DNA from: Deltaproteobacteria bacterium
GTDB lineage: Bacteria; Desulfobacterota; Binatia; UTPRO1
NCBI GenBank assembly: GCA_016200545.1
Contig: JACQEO010000058.1
Span: forward strand, 1-40,963
Reading direction: 5' to 3'
DNA length: 40,963 nt
The position numbers were made by a program, and so were the translations under genes. Shown piece after piece: positions 27,574-36,343 of this stretch (position 1 is the first letter of the stretch; every line of letters begins with the position of its first letter). A model generated the notes under the pieces. That model ran no database searches, was not told the DNA's origin, and saw nothing but the letters and a program-made list of their open reading frames with translations.

Positions 27574-28353
27574 TCAGGGTACGTCGGCGACGAGGATCGC
27601 GATCGGGTACGCAAAGCGGATCTCGGTCGCACCATGGCGTCGCGCGTCGAGGCCGAGGCCGTCGTCGTCGAGCGAGGCGGCGAACAGCGCGCGGATGCGG
27701 TCGGCGTCGCCCGGCGCGGGAAAAGAGCGTTCCAGCAGTTTCTCGATCTCGCTGGCGAGCTGGTAGAAGACGCGGCGGCGGAGCGTCAGGCCGGCGTCGC
27801 GCAGCAGCGCCTCCAGCTCCGCGAGGGGGAGTGCGCGCACGTGCGACGGATCACGCAGCACCTCCATCCGGTTGAACGCCGCCGCCTTCGCGGGGTCGGA
27901 CGACGCGAGCAGGTCGGTCACGACGATCGTTCCGCCGTGCGCGCACACGCGACGCATCTCGGCGAGCACCGCCGCCGGATCGAGGAAGTGATGGAAGGCG
28001 AAGCGCGAGCTCACGATCGAGAACGCGCCGTCGGCGTATGGCAGCGGGATGACGTCGCCGTGGTCCCAGCGGACGTTCGTGAGGCCGCGCTCGCGTGCGA
28101 GGTCGCGGGCGCGTTCCAGCATCGCCGGCGTGATGTCGATGCCGGTCGCGTGACGGACGACGCCGGCGAACGCCGCGACGACGAGGCCTGGCCCACAGGC
28201 GACGTCGAGGACGATGTCATCGGCTCCGGCGCCGCTCTCGGCGACCAGGAGCCCCAATGCCTCCTCGTCCTTGATGCCCGGTGCGGTCGAGAAGGGCATC
28301 GCCTGGCGCGTGAACTGATCGATGATCGTCGCCTGATGCGGAGAGGACGTCAC
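27574..28353 (-). CDS. SAM-dependent class I methyltransferase
   Basis: This encodes 259 aa from a GTG start. UbiE/Methyltransf_11-like: motif I VLDVACGPGLVVAAF, then GIDITPAMLERARDLA, the acidic DVIPLPYADGAFSIVSSRFAFHHF and RRVCAHGGTIVVTD. The C-terminus (EKLLERSFPAPGDADRIRALF) fits the cap region of UbiE-like enzymes. It would methylate a small molecule. First gene of the seven-gene minus-strand run; only a weak ribosome site precedes it, so the start could be slightly downstream. Confidence 0.87.
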   Translation of the reverse strand: MTSSPHQATIIDQFTRQAMPFSTAPGIKDEEALGLLVAESGAGADDIVLDVACGPGLVVAAFAGVVRHATGIDITPAMLERARDLARERGLTNVRWDHGDVIPLPYADGAFSIVSSRFAFHHFLDPAAVLAEMRRVCAHGGTIVVTDLLASSDPAKAAAFNRMEVLRDPSHVRALPLAELEALLRDAGLTLRRRVFYQLASEIEKLLERSFPAPGDADRIRALFAASLDDDGLGLDARRHGATEIRFAYPIAILVADVP

Positions 28354-28493
28354 ACGCGGGGCCGTAGCACGTCGGCGGCGCGGATACGACCGCGACGGCC
28401 GCTCACCGAACTCTCGGCGGCTGGATGCGAAGCCCGCCCCACTCGCCGGTGGACGCGACGGGTGGGGCGGGAGCGATCAACCTGCGCGGGTCG

Positions 28494-28667
28494 TCAGAGC
28501 GGCACGCACTGATTGCACGCGAGGCAGACCGAGAGCGGCGCGACGGTCCGCTTGCACTTCAACGCGTCCGCGTGGGCGGCAGCGGCGAGACCGACGACGA
28601 GCGTCGCGGCAGCGAGAATCGCGAGTCCGTGCACGTCATGCGCACGACGAGGGCCCTGTGATCGCAT
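28494..28667 (-). CDS. 57-aa secreted Cys-rich peptide
   Basis: The ATG at 28667 has AGGAGG 4 nt upstream, clearly better than the longer upstream reading, which has no ribosome site. A basic N-terminus and hydrophobic core (LAILAAATLVVGLAAAAHA) form a signal peptide with an AHA cleavage site near residue 33. The mature peptide is about 24 residues, DALKCKRTVAPLSVCLACNQ then CVPL, with four cysteines that could bind metal or form two disulphides. Divergent from Ku, sharing a 205-bp gap. No family recognised; possible toxin-like or metal-binding exported peptide. Confidence 0.6.
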   Translation of the reverse strand: MRSQGPRRAHDVHGLAILAAATLVVGLAAAAHADALKCKRTVAPLSVCLACNQCVPL

Positions 28668-28872
28668 ACGGCCTCCTGGGCAGCGGGAGTACGGCACCCG
28701 ATGTATCGGCGAGACGTGAGGCTCCGCACGTCGCAGCTCGACGCATGGCGCATGAGAAGCTCGGGGGGTAGCTCGTCCGCGCACCGGAATGCTGCATCGA
28801 CACCTATCCCTCCCGCACGTATCGTGGCGTGTAGATTTGACAATCTCGGCGGTGGTCCCTAAGGAGGCGCCC

Positions 28873-29769
28873 ATGGCTGCACGATCGATCGGCTCGGCAA
28901 CCATCAGCTTCGGCCTGGTCTCGATCCCGACCCGTCTCTACGTCGCGACCCATTCCGAGCGGATCGCCTTCAACATGCTGCACGAAGTCTGCGGCACACG
29001 CATCAAGCAGCAGCTCTACTGCCCGCACTGCGCGCGGGTCGTCGAGCGCGGTGAGACCGTCAAGGGCTACGAGTTCGAGAAGGGCCGCTTCGTGACGTTC
29101 ACCGGCCCCGAGATCGCGGCGCTCGAGGCCGAGGCGAACCACGCGATCGACATCCAAGAGTTCGTACCGCTGGCGAGCGTCGACCCGATCTACTTCGAGA
29201 ACGTCCACTATCTCGGACCGGACAAGGGCGCGGAGAAGGCGTATCACCTCCTCGCCGAGGCGATGCGCGCGACGGAGAAGGTCGCGCTCGCGCAGTTCAC
29301 CAGCCACGGCAAGGAGCAGCTCGTCCTCATCCGGCCGTACCAGGACGGCCTGGCGCTGCACTCGATGTACTATGCCGAAGAGGTACGGGCCTTCGACGAC
29401 GTCGAGACCGGCGGCGACCTCAAGATCCGCCAGGGTGAGGCCGAGCTCGCGCGCAAGCTTATCGATCAGCTCTCGACGAAGGCGTTCCATCCCGAGCAAT
29501 ACGAGGACACGTATCGCGATCGCGTGAAGGCGGCCGTCGATCGGAAGGTCGCCGGCGAGAAGGTGCGGACGCCCGAGGCATCGCCCGCCCGCGCCCGCGT
29601 CATCGATCTCATGCAGGCGCTGAAGGAGAGCTTGGCAGAGCGCGGCTCGAAGGGTGAGGAACGATCGCACGCTGCGGCGATGCGCGCACCGGCCGGGAAG
29701 CGACGCCCCGCCGCATCGGCGCGCCGCCGTGTCGACGCCAAGCCCGAACGTCGCGCCCACAAGAAGTAG
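28873..29769 (+). CDS. ku: Bacterial Ku DNA end-binding protein
   Basis: This encodes 298 aa from the ATG at 28873, which has a perfect AAGGAGG ribosome site. The Ku core spans about 1-245: SIGSATISFGLVSIPTRLY, FNMLHEVCGTRIKQQLYC, VKGYEFEKGRFV, FENVHYLGPDKGAEKAYHLL, KEQLVLIRPYQDGLALHSMY and a bridge-pillar end (AFHPEQYEDTYRDRV). The C-terminal tail is basic and Ala/Arg/Lys-rich, as in Ku proteins that bind DNA ends and recruit LigD in non-homologous end joining. No ligD is within the window. A MerR-TPR gene starts one base after its stop. Confidence 0.95.
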   Translation: MAARSIGSATISFGLVSIPTRLYVATHSERIAFNMLHEVCGTRIKQQLYCPHCARVVERGETVKGYEFEKGRFVTFTGPEIAALEAEANHAIDIQEFVPLASVDPIYFENVHYLGPDKGAEKAYHLLAEAMRATEKVALAQFTSHGKEQLVLIRPYQDGLALHSMYYAEEVRAFDDVETGGDLKIRQGEAELARKLIDQLSTKAFHPEQYEDTYRDRVKAAVDRKVAGEKVRTPEASPARARVIDLMQALKESLAERGSKGEERSHAAAMRAPAGKRRPAASARRRVDAKPERRAHKK

Positions 29770-29770
29770 G

Positions 29771-30631
29771 GTGATCGCGCGGCGCGCTGCGGATCCGCGC
29801 GTCCGCCTCGATACGGCGCAGGTCGCCCGCATCGTCGGGGTACCTCCGCGCCGTCTCCGCCAAGCCGTGGGGGCCGGCCTGGTCACTCCGCGACGCGACG
29901 GCCGCGGTCGCTTGCGCTTCGACTTCGTCGACCTGGTGTTGCTGCGGACGATGCGCGGTCTTCTGGAGAAGCGCGTCCCGGTGCGACAGATCGGCACCGT
30001 TCTCACGTCGTTGCGGCGGCAGATCGGTGAACGGCCGCTCACGCGCCTCTCGGTGTACGCCGACGGGCGTCGCGTCGTCGCCTGGGACGGCGCGAGCCGG
30101 TGGCAACCCGATTCCGGACAGTTCCTCTTCAACTTCGACGCCGCGCAAGTGATACGCGGCGCGCGCAAGGTCACGCGGTTGCGTGTACCCGTCCCCCCGC
30201 GCCGCGCCAGCGAGCTCAGCGCCGACGATTGGTACGACCTCGCGATCGAGCTCGAGGAGAGCTCCCCCCTCGAGGCCCGAGCGGCGTATCACCATGCGCT
30301 CGATCTCGAGCCGACGCACGTCACGGCACACATCAACCTCGGGCGGCTGCTGCACGGCGACGGCAACTTCGCGAGCGCCGAGCTCCACTACCGCGCCGCG
30401 ACCGACGTCGAGCCGGTGAACGGGCTCGCGTGGTACAACTTGGGTGTGCTCCTCGAGGACGCCGAGCGTCCGAACGACGCCCTGCCCTGCTACGAGAACG
30501 CCGTCCGCCACCAACCCGATCTCGCCGACGCTCACTACAACCTCGCCCTCCTCTACGAGCAGGCGCACCGCCAGCGCGACGCCGTCCGCCACCTCCTCAT
30601 CTTCCGCCGCCTCACCCACCGCCGCCGCTGA
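29771..30631 (+). CDS. MerR-type HTH protein with C-terminal TPR repeats
   Basis: This encodes 286 aa from a GTG one base after the Ku stop (29767-29769). Longer readings run back through the Ku gene and are artefacts. The N-terminus is a MerR-like winged helix ([20 protein letters not shown], then [18 protein letters not shown]). A short linker leads to three or more TPR units ([61 protein letters not shown]). DNA binding plus a protein-interaction scaffold suggests a regulator. The tight coupling to Ku implies a shared transcript; whether it controls repair is inference. Confidence 0.8.
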   Translation: MIARRAADPRVRLDTAQVARIVGVPPRRLRQAVGAGLVTPRRDGRGRLRFDFVDLVLLRTMRGLLEKRVPVRQIGTVLTSLRRQIGERPLTRLSVYADGRRVVAWDGASRWQPDSGQFLFNFDAAQVIRGARKVTRLRVPVPPRRASELSADDWYDLAIELEESSPLEARAAYHHALDLEPTHVTAHINLGRLLHGDGNFASAELHYRAATDVEPVNGLAWYNLGVLLEDAERPNDALPCYENAVRHQPDLADAHYNLALLYEQAHRQRDAVRHLLIFRRLTHRRR

Positions 30632-30639
30632 TCCCCCCA

Positions 30640-30823
30640 AGCGCTACGCAGCCGCGCAACCGGAGCACCGCGCCTCCTCCCGAGCGCGGCGCAGCCGCGC
30701 GATGGGAGCACCGCGGTCACGCCCGAGCGCGGCGCAGCTGCGCAACGGGAGCACTGCGGGCTTCGCCCGCGGTGCGACGCCCATCGGAGCACGGCGCGCT
30801 CCGCGCGCCGCGCGCACGGGGGC
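30640..30823. repeat. Tandem GC-rich hairpin repeats, about four units
   Basis: Units of 43-44 bp start at 30640, 30683 and 30726, each beginning AGCGC, then a CAGC-GCGC core, then GGAGCAC(C/T)GCG. A divergent fourth unit from 30770 ends in the 49-bp sequence (30775-30823) that recurs at 14195-14239. The array fills the gap between the MerR-TPR gene and the amidase. Each unit can fold into GC hairpins. It may act as a terminator or REP-like element. Confidence 0.7.
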
Positions 30824-30830
30824 TATTCGA

Positions 30831-30859
30831 TTGACAAACCTGCACCACCACCCTACGAA
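30831..30859 (+). promoter_or_regulatory. Possible amidase promoter
   Basis: TTGACA (30831-30836) is a perfect -35 directly after the hairpin array; 17 nt later comes TACGAA (30854-30859), a weak -10 with 3 of 6 matches. Transcription would begin at about 30866, right at the preferred GTG start of the amidase. Confidence 0.3.
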
Positions 30860-30866
30860 CGCCCGC

Positions 30867-32294
30867 GTGCGCACCGACGAGCTCGCAACGCTGGACGCAA
30901 CCGCGCAAGCGGAGCTCGTCCGTCTCCGCGCTCTCACCCCACGCGAGCTCGTCGACGCCGCGATCGCACGCATCGAGCGAGTGAACCCGCGGTTGAACGC
31001 GGTCATCACTCCGCTCTTCGACGACGCGCGCGCGGCCGCCGTCGGCCCGCTTCCCGATGGACCGTTCACCGGCGTACCGTTCCTCCTGAAAGACCTGATC
31101 GCGACCTACGCCGGCGCCCGCATGACGGCGGGGGCGGCAGTGCTCCGCGATTACGTCCCGCAGTACGACAGCGAGCTGGTGCGTCGCTACAAGCGCGCCG
31201 GCCTGATCGTCGTCGGGAAGACGAACACGCCCGAATTCGGCATTCCGCCGACGACGGAGCCGGTCGCCTACGGCGCGACCCACAACCCCTGGGACCCTTC
31301 GCGCTCGCCCGGCGGCTCGAGCGGCGGCTCGGGCGCCGCCGTGGCGGCGCGCATGGTGGCGATGGCGCACGGCAACGACGGGGGCGGCTCCATCCGCATT
31401 CCGGCCTCGTGTTGCGGACTCTTCGGTCTGAAGCCCACCCGCGGACGCACTCCGCTCGGCCCGGACCACGGCGACGTCATGAGCGGCCTCGTCTGCGAGC
31501 ACGCCATCACCCGCTCGGTTCGCGACAGCGCCGCGCTCCTCGACGCGACCGCCGGCCCCGACATCGGCGACCCCTACTGGGCGCCGCCGTCGCTGCGTCC
31601 CTTTCTCCAGGAGGTGGGCGCCGATCCCGGTCGACTGCGTATCGGGTTCAGCACGCGCGCCACCGTCGGCGTGTCCGTTCACCCGGAGTGTGAACGCGCC
31701 GTGCGCGACGCCGCCCAGCTCTGCGCGGAGCTCGGCCACAGCGTCGAGGAGGCGGCGCCCGCCTTCGACGACGTCGTGCTGACGCGCGCCTTCATCACCC
31801 TCTACGCCGCGTCGGCCGCGAAGAACGTGGCGGCGCTCGAGCGCGGGGGATTGCGGACGACGCGCGAGCAGTTCGAGCCGATCACCTGGGCGCTCCATGA
31901 GATGGGTACGCAGGTGAACGCGGGCACGTATCTCCTCGCCCTCCAGGACCTGCAACGAGTGGCGCGCGACGTCGCGCGCTTCTTCATCACCTACGATCTC
32001 TGGCTGACCCCCGTCCTCAGCGAACCGCCGCTGCCGCTCGGCGCCCTGGACGCCGGGTGGGAGGAGCCGCTGAAAGGCTTCTTTCGCGCCGGCGAGATCT
32101 GCCCCTTCACCCCGATCTGCAACGCCACCGGGCAGCCGGCGATGTCGGTACCCCTCCACTGGAGCGCGGACGGCCTGCCGGTCGGCTCGCACTTCGTGGG
32201 GCGCTTCGGCGACGAGGCGACGCTCTTTCGTCTCGCGGCGCAGCTCGAGGCGGCGCGACCCTGGGCGGGGCGGCGGGCGCCGGTGTCGGCCTGA
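30867..32294 (+). CDS. Amidase-signature enzyme
   Basis: This encodes 475 aa from the GTG at 30867; a TTG at 30831 is possible. The amidase-signature triad is complete: K75 (FLLKDL), cis-Ser S151 (GGSSGGSG) and nucleophile S175 ([10 protein letters not shown]), with the FAAH-like 24-residue spacing between the two serines. Downstream landmarks are [14 protein letters not shown] and the C-terminal [20 protein letters not shown]. It hydrolyses an amide, possibly glutamine- or acyl-amide-type; the absence of gatB/gatC neighbours argues against tRNA amidotransferase. No ribosome site is obvious, so a leaderless start is possible. Confidence 0.9.
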   Translation: MRTDELATLDATAQAELVRLRALTPRELVDAAIARIERVNPRLNAVITPLFDDARAAAVGPLPDGPFTGVPFLLKDLIATYAGARMTAGAAVLRDYVPQYDSELVRRYKRAGLIVVGKTNTPEFGIPPTTEPVAYGATHNPWDPSRSPGGSSGGSGAAVAARMVAMAHGNDGGGSIRIPASCCGLFGLKPTRGRTPLGPDHGDVMSGLVCEHAITRSVRDSAALLDATAGPDIGDPYWAPPSLRPFLQEVGADPGRLRIGFSTRATVGVSVHPECERAVRDAAQLCAELGHSVEEAAPAFDDVVLTRAFITLYAASAAKNVAALERGGLRTTREQFEPITWALHEMGTQVNAGTYLLALQDLQRVARDVARFFITYDLWLTPVLSEPPLPLGALDAGWEEPLKGFFRAGEICPFTPICNATGQPAMSVPLHWSADGLPVGSHFVGRFGDEATLFRLAAQLEAARPWAGRRAPVSA

Positions 32295-32305
32295 ATCTCG
32301 CGCTG

Positions 32306-32515
32306 ATGCGCGTCGACGTGAGCTGCGCCAAGTGTGAGCAGCGTCGCCGCGTCGACCTCGGTGATCCGGGCGGCCGTTCCGTCGAGGAATTCCTGCACCT
32401 CGTCTCCGAACGCTTGTCCCACAAGCCGAGCTTCGAATGTTTCGGGGGCCACCTCGAGCTCGCGCCGCCCCTGCCGCGCTTCTGGACGATCCATTGGGAG
32501 ACGCTCGGCGACTGA
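32306..32515 (+). CDS. 69-aa protein with CxxC, unknown
   Basis: The ATG at 32306 lies 11 nt after the amidase stop. The product begins MRVDVSCAKCEQRRRVDLGD, giving one CxxC pair, and has another Cys at FECFGGHLELAPPLP, so a minimal zinc ribbon is possible (with His as a fourth ligand). It ends WTIHWETLGD. The coding looks genuine (good third-position GC, sensible composition). Probably co-transcribed with the amidase. No family recognised. Confidence 0.55.
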   Translation: MRVDVSCAKCEQRRRVDLGDPGGRSVEEFLHLVSERLSHKPSFECFGGHLELAPPLPRFWTIHWETLGD

Positions 32516-32578
32516 CGCCGGTTCACTGCGGCCCCAGAACGTGGTTGCTTTCCGCCCCGAGCGAGCTATGAGGGCGTC

Positions 32579-32815
32579 GTGAAGCTCCTCACCACCATGG
32601 CCGCCTTGAGTATGCTCTTGGTGCCGATCTCCGGCGGCGCCGGGGAAAGCAACGACGCATTTTCCGAGGAGGCCAAGCAGCAACGCGCGGCGCGCCGCGC
32701 GGAGTCGCAGGACCGGCAGGAACGCGACGAGCGCGTCCAAGAGTTGCAGCAGGAGCACGAGATCGAGCACCCGGCGATCATCGACGACAAGCCGAAGGAC
32801 GACCTCGAGGACTGA
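32579..32815 (+). CDS. 78-aa exported charged helical protein
   Basis: A GTG start at 32579 is preceded by GAGGG. The N-terminus (MKLLTTMAALSMLLVPISGG) is a signal peptide. The mature part is almost entirely charged helix (FSEEAKQQRAARRAESQDRQ onwards, then ELQQEHEIEHP) and ends in Asp/Glu. It could be a periplasmic coiled-coil. Converges with the esterase gene, 19 nt away. Function unknown. Confidence 0.6.
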   Translation: MKLLTTMAALSMLLVPISGGAGESNDAFSEEAKQQRAARRAESQDRQERDERVQELQQEHEIEHPAIIDDKPKDDLED

Positions 32816-32834
32816 CCGCCGGCGCGCGCCGCGC

Positions 32835-33692
32835 TCACAGCAGATGGCGCGCGAGAAACGCGTCCATCGCGGCATTCGCCTGCTGATTGGCACGTCCACG
32901 CCAGTCGAGCTGAAACGCGTGCGGCGCACCCTCGAGCAGCAGCAGCTCGCTCACGCGCCCCGCGGTGGTGAGCGCGCGATGCATGCGCTCCGATTCCCGG
33001 TACGAGACGAGCGTGTCGCCGGTGCCGTGGACGAGCAGGACCGGCGCGGTCGCGGGCGCGCTCGCGACGTGATGGAGCGGCGACGCCAGCCGCACCCACT
33101 CGGGATCCTCGCCGCGGGCGCCGAGCAGCGCCCCGATCATGTCGAGCTCGGGAGAAAGCACGGCCCGGCGGCCGAGGTCGTAGGGACCGTAGTGGGCGAC
33201 GACCGCCTGCACGTCCTCGGTGGCGTCGCGAAGCGCGGGGTCGGAGAGCGCCGGCGCGAGGCCCGGCACGTCGCGCGCCAGATGCGCGAGCATCACCAGG
33301 TGCGCCCCCGCCGATAGACCGAGAAGGGCGATGCGCTCGGGGGCGATGCCGAGCTCGGTGGCATGGGCGCACACGTACCGCAGGCCGTGACGGACGTCGT
33401 CGAGCGGCGCCGGAAACCGATGCGCCGGCGCCAGCCGATACGACAGCGAGATCGTCGCGATGCCGTGACGGGCGAAGTGCAGCGCGTTGCCGGCGGCCTG
33501 GCTCGGATCGCCGTGCATCCATCCGCCACCGTGGACGAACACGACCACCGGCGCCGGCGCGTCGACGCGCACCGGACGGTAGTGATCATAGCGGAGTGGG
33601 ATGCCGTCGACCTCGGCGTAGACGACGTCCTCCCGCAGCTCGTGCACATCGGAGCGGCGCGGAATACCCGAGACCTGACGAGGAAAACGCAT
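32835..33692 (-). CDS. Alpha/beta-hydrolase esterase (HGGG type)
   Basis: This encodes 285 aa from the ATG at 33692; a much longer upstream reading is an Arg-rich shadow of the next gene. It is of the BD-FAE/hormone-sensitive-lipase type: oxyanion HGGGW (54-58), nucleophile S127 in GLSAGAH, acid D226 (HGTGDTLV) and H258 (GAPHAFQL). It hydrolyses small esters, probably in the cytoplasm as no signal peptide is seen. It lies 53 nt after a minus-strand membrane-protein gene and could be the last member of that operon. Confidence 0.88.
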   Translation of the reverse strand: MRFPRQVSGIPRRSDVHELREDVVYAEVDGIPLRYDHYRPVRVDAPAPVVVFVHGGGWMHGDPSQAAGNALHFARHGIATISLSYRLAPAHRFPAPLDDVRHGLRYVCAHATELGIAPERIALLGLSAGAHLVMLAHLARDVPGLAPALSDPALRDATEDVQAVVAHYGPYDLGRRAVLSPELDMIGALLGARGEDPEWVRLASPLHHVASAPATAPVLLVHGTGDTLVSYRESERMHRALTTAGRVSELLLLEGAPHAFQLDWRGRANQQANAAMDAFLARHLL

Positions 33693-33745
33693 CGAGTCTC
33701 TTGTCGATACGTGCTTCGCGGCGGAATGTCGACCGGCGTGTGTCC

Positions 33746-34447
33746 TCAGCCGCCCATGCGGTGACGGAACGCGCGTGAGCGCCGCGTCGAGTCGTGAAGC
33801 TCGAGGAAGAGAAGACCGCGCACCACCATCGTATAGGCGACCAACAGCGCGACGAGTGCGAACTTCAGCCATGCGAGCCCCGGCGTGACCGGCAGCGCTG
33901 CCACGCAGAGGACGAGCCCGCCGAGGGTGAGCGTCACCGGGAACCACTCGATCCAGTTTTCGCCGATGAAGACGTAGCTCTGTCCCAACAGCTCGAATGA
34001 CGAGCAGTGGCCGAGATAGATCAGCTCGGGTACGGCGTTGAAAAAGACGAGGATCACGAGATTCACCGCCAGGAGCAGAATCGGCCCTTGCGGGATGGTC
34101 GCGAGGACAGGCGTGAGGAGGCGGAACGCGATCCAGACGACGAAGGTCACGCCGACGACGTCCCACACGTACTTGCCGGCACTGCGCCGGAAGTCCTCGA
34201 GCGTGACGCGCGAGGTCCGCACCATCATCTCGACCAGGTACAGCAGGGATCCGACGCAGGCGGCCCAGATCAGGCTCAGCAGAAATCCACCAAATATCCC
34301 GAGGAGCGGCGCAAGAGCGAGCGCCGCGCTCATGGCCAGCGCATAGACGAACAGCGAGCCCGAGACCGGCCAATTGCGGAGCGTGAGCTCGGCGGCACGG
34401 GTGAGCGTGCGGCGATACAGCGCGAGCGTGACCGTGAGCCAGCTCAC
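33746..34447 (-). CDS. Multi-span membrane protein in glycan/lipid operon
   Basis: This encodes 233 aa from the GTG at 34447, which overlaps the TGA of the upstream gene as GTGA (coupled). Six or so hydrophobic segments are visible, among them VYALAMSAALALAPLLGIFG, SLIWAACVGSLLYLVEMMV, VVGVTFVVWIAFRLLTPVL, PILLLAVNLVILVFFNAVPE and LGGLVLCVAALPV. No catalytic motif. It resembles integral membrane proteins of the YIP or DUF type but no family is recognised. Context with a GT2 and a CDP-alcohol phosphotransferase suggests a role in lipid or glycan export. Confidence 0.75.
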   Translation of the reverse strand: MSWLTVTLALYRRTLTRAAELTLRNWPVSGSLFVYALAMSAALALAPLLGIFGGFLLSLIWAACVGSLLYLVEMMVRTSRVTLEDFRRSAGKYVWDVVGVTFVVWIAFRLLTPVLATIPQGPILLLAVNLVILVFFNAVPELIYLGHCSSFELLGQSYVFIGENWIEWFPVTLTLGGLVLCVAALPVTPGLAWLKFALVALLVAYTMVVRGLLFLELHDSTRRSRAFRHRMGG

Positions 34448-35322
34448 GGCGCTCCGAGGATGCGGCGGAGGTCGCGCGCGGGCTTGCCGCGACGGATCGT
34501 CAGCGCGTAGTCCAGCGCGCGCCCGAGGGGAAACGCGACGGCGGTCGCGACCGACACCGCGCGCAGGAGCGGAAGCCCGCTCGCGAGCTCGAGGAGCAGC
34601 GCCACGCTCACCACCACCGTGATCGCGGTGCCGAGCGGCACCCGCCACCGGTGCGTCGGACGTTCGAAGCCGAAATCACCCGCCAAGCGTCCCGTACGCG
34701 ACGTTAGGAGCGAATGGACGAGGACCGGCTCGCGCGCCGCGCGTGCCAGCAGCTCTTCGAGCACGATCGAAGCGCGGACGCGGTAGAGCGTGATCGTCGG
34801 CGTGCAGAAGATCGCGGCGACGGCGCCGAGGGCGAGCGGCCACAACGCGGCGAGCTGCACCGCGCTCCGCATGCCGAGAGCGAGGACGACGAGCGGGGTC
34901 ACGAAGTAGTGTCCGGCGACGTCGGCGAAGAAGAACGTCGCGTCGCTGGTACCGCTGGCCCGCGCCACCTCGCCGTCGGAGCAGTCGAGCACCTCGGCGA
35001 CGTACGCCAGCGGGATGAAGAAGAGCGCGACGCGAAGATCCGGGCACGCGAGGCAGGCTGCGCCGAAGACACCGACCACGATGTTCATCGCGCTCACCGC
35101 GGCCGCCGGCACGTCGTGCGCGAGGAAGAACCGCGTAAGATGTTTCGAGACCGGCCGGCAGAAGCGCTGCGTGAGACCGGTGCTCTCGCGCGGCTGCACG
35201 GCCTCGATCGCCGCGAGACCGACCTGGGGCGCGCCCTCGCGGCCGCTCACCGGCGCCCCGTCATACGGCACCTCGCAAGCGACGTGCGCCCACCTCGCCC
35301 GGACGCCCCCCGCGGTAGCCAT
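34444..35322 (-). CDS. CDP-alcohol phosphotransferase-like protein, variant motif
   Basis: This encodes 292 aa from the ATG at 35322 (GAGGT 6 nt upstream), overlapping the GT2 gene end by about 60 nt. Six hydrophobic spans; the CDP-alcohol phosphatidyltransferase signature starts intact as D113-x2-D116-G-x2-A120-R121, but the conserved Gly eight residues later is F130 and the last Asp is H138 (ADVAGHYF), with D134 kept. The Asp-to-His change affects the residue usually taken as catalytic base. I recall a subfamily with His here, so it may have a shifted function rather than be dead. It would join a CDP-activated alcohol to another alcohol in the membrane. Confidence 0.8.
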   Translation of the reverse strand: MATAGGVRARWAHVACEVPYDGAPVSGREGAPQVGLAAIEAVQPRESTGLTQRFCRPVSKHLTRFFLAHDVPAAAVSAMNIVVGVFGAACLACPDLRVALFFIPLAYVAEVLDCSDGEVARASGTSDATFFFADVAGHYFVTPLVVLALGMRSAVQLAALWPLALGAVAAIFCTPTITLYRVRASIVLEELLARAAREPVLVHSLLTSRTGRLAGDFGFERPTHRWRVPLGTAITVVVSVALLLELASGLPLLRAVSVATAVAFPLGRALDYALTIRRGKPARDLRRILGAP

Positions 35323-36283
35323 GCGACACCTCGCGTCCGACGACGCGCTCGATGAACGCCCAGAGCTTGATCGCGCGTCCGAGGAGGTCGAGGAGCAGAA
35401 ACGACGGCAGCTCACGATAGTGGTTCCCGAGGCCGAGTCGGCGCAGCGCCGCGACCCGGCGCACGAGGATGCCGGCGTGGATGGTGAGCGGCACGACGCA
35501 GACGAGGGCGAGCGCCAGCGACCAGCGCGATGCCACGAGCGCCGCCGGCACGCTGCCCACCAACGCCGCCGCAAGCGCCGCCTGCATTGCGGCGTCGCCG
35601 ATCGGGATCTGCATCATCGCACCCCGTCGGCTGCGCAGCATGGTGGTCGCGAGAACGGCGAGCGTCCACGGCACCAAGGTCGTCGCACGCGCCGTCGGCA
35701 TGTAACCGATGGGGCATCCGCGCGCCGCGAGCGCGCGACCGAGATGGAGATCGTCCTTCGCGCCCCTGCGCTCGGGGAAGAGCGCCGCCAGGTCGTGGGC
35801 AGCGAGCGTCGCGCGCCTGAGCGCGACCACCTCGCCGCTCAGCGTGCCGTCGAACCTTAGGTCCTTCAGGAGCTTTCGGTTCAGCTCCCAGTAGCGCGAG
35901 ATCCAGGTGTCGAAGCGCGGCGTGGCCGCGCCGTGCACGGCGCGCTCGGGCCCCTCACGCACCGCGCGCACCAGCTCCGCGACCGCGTCCGAGGCGAGCT
36001 CGGTGTCGGCGTCGAGCAGGACGACGATCGGCGCGGTGGCGCGCGCGCAGCCGATCTGGAGGGCGACGTTCTTGTTGCCGTGCTCCAGCCGCACGATCTC
36101 GAGGTGCCCGAACCCGGCGGGCGCGCACGCGGCCGCGCCCGCGGTGTCGTCCTCACCGGCGGCGACGACGATCACCTCGAGCGCCCCCGCACCGACGCTC
36201 TGGCGCGCGAGCGCCGCGAGACAACCGCCGATCGCGGCCGACTCGTTGCGCGCCGGGATGACGACGGACACTTCGAGGGCCAC
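35261..36283 (-). CDS. Family 2 glycosyltransferase, membrane-anchored
   Basis: This encodes 340 aa from a GTG with AAGGGAAGG close upstream. The GT-A domain has VSVVIPARNESAAIGGCL at the N-terminus, the metal-binding DAD at 91-93 (VVLLDADTEL) and the acidic acceptor region KDDLHLGRALAARG. A hydrophobic C-terminal part (about 250-290) holds one or two membrane spans. It transfers a sugar from a nucleotide donor on the cytoplasmic side. First gene of a coupled set with the CDP-alcohol phosphotransferase and a multi-span protein, so these probably build a lipid-linked head group or glycan. Confidence 0.87.
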   Translation of the reverse strand: MALEVSVVIPARNESAAIGGCLAALARQSVGAGALEVIVVAAGEDDTAGAAACAPAGFGHLEIVRLEHGNKNVALQIGCARATAPIVVLLDADTELASDAVAELVRAVREGPERAVHGAATPRFDTWISRYWELNRKLLKDLRFDGTLSGEVVALRRATLAAHDLAALFPERRGAKDDLHLGRALAARGCPIGYMPTARATTLVPWTLAVLATTMLRSRRGAMMQIPIGDAAMQAALAAALVGSVPAALVASRWSLALALVCVVPLTIHAGILVRRVAALRRLGLGNHYRELPSFLLLDLLGRAIKLWAFIERVVGREVSHGYRGGRPGEVGARRLRGAV

Positions 36284-36343
36284 GCGCCTTCCCTTAACCT
36301 CGATCGCCTCCCAAGGAAAGTAAGGCGCGGCGCGGAGCGCGGA

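Noticed and set aside
26476..28512. 678-aa plus-strand ORF across the acyl-CoA-dehydrogenase-like and methyltransferase genes
   Set aside because: Arg/Ala/His-rich antisense frame with no domain; the minus-strand genes are clear.
28836..28867. TTGACA upstream of ku as a promoter
   Set aside because: A good -35 is present, but the position 17 nt downstream is TAAGGA, which is part of the ribosome site; no usable -10.
30444..30866. N-terminal extension of the amidase ORF through the tandem repeats
   Set aside because: The extension translates the MerR-TPR gene in a wrong frame plus the hairpin array; amidase homology begins near 30880.
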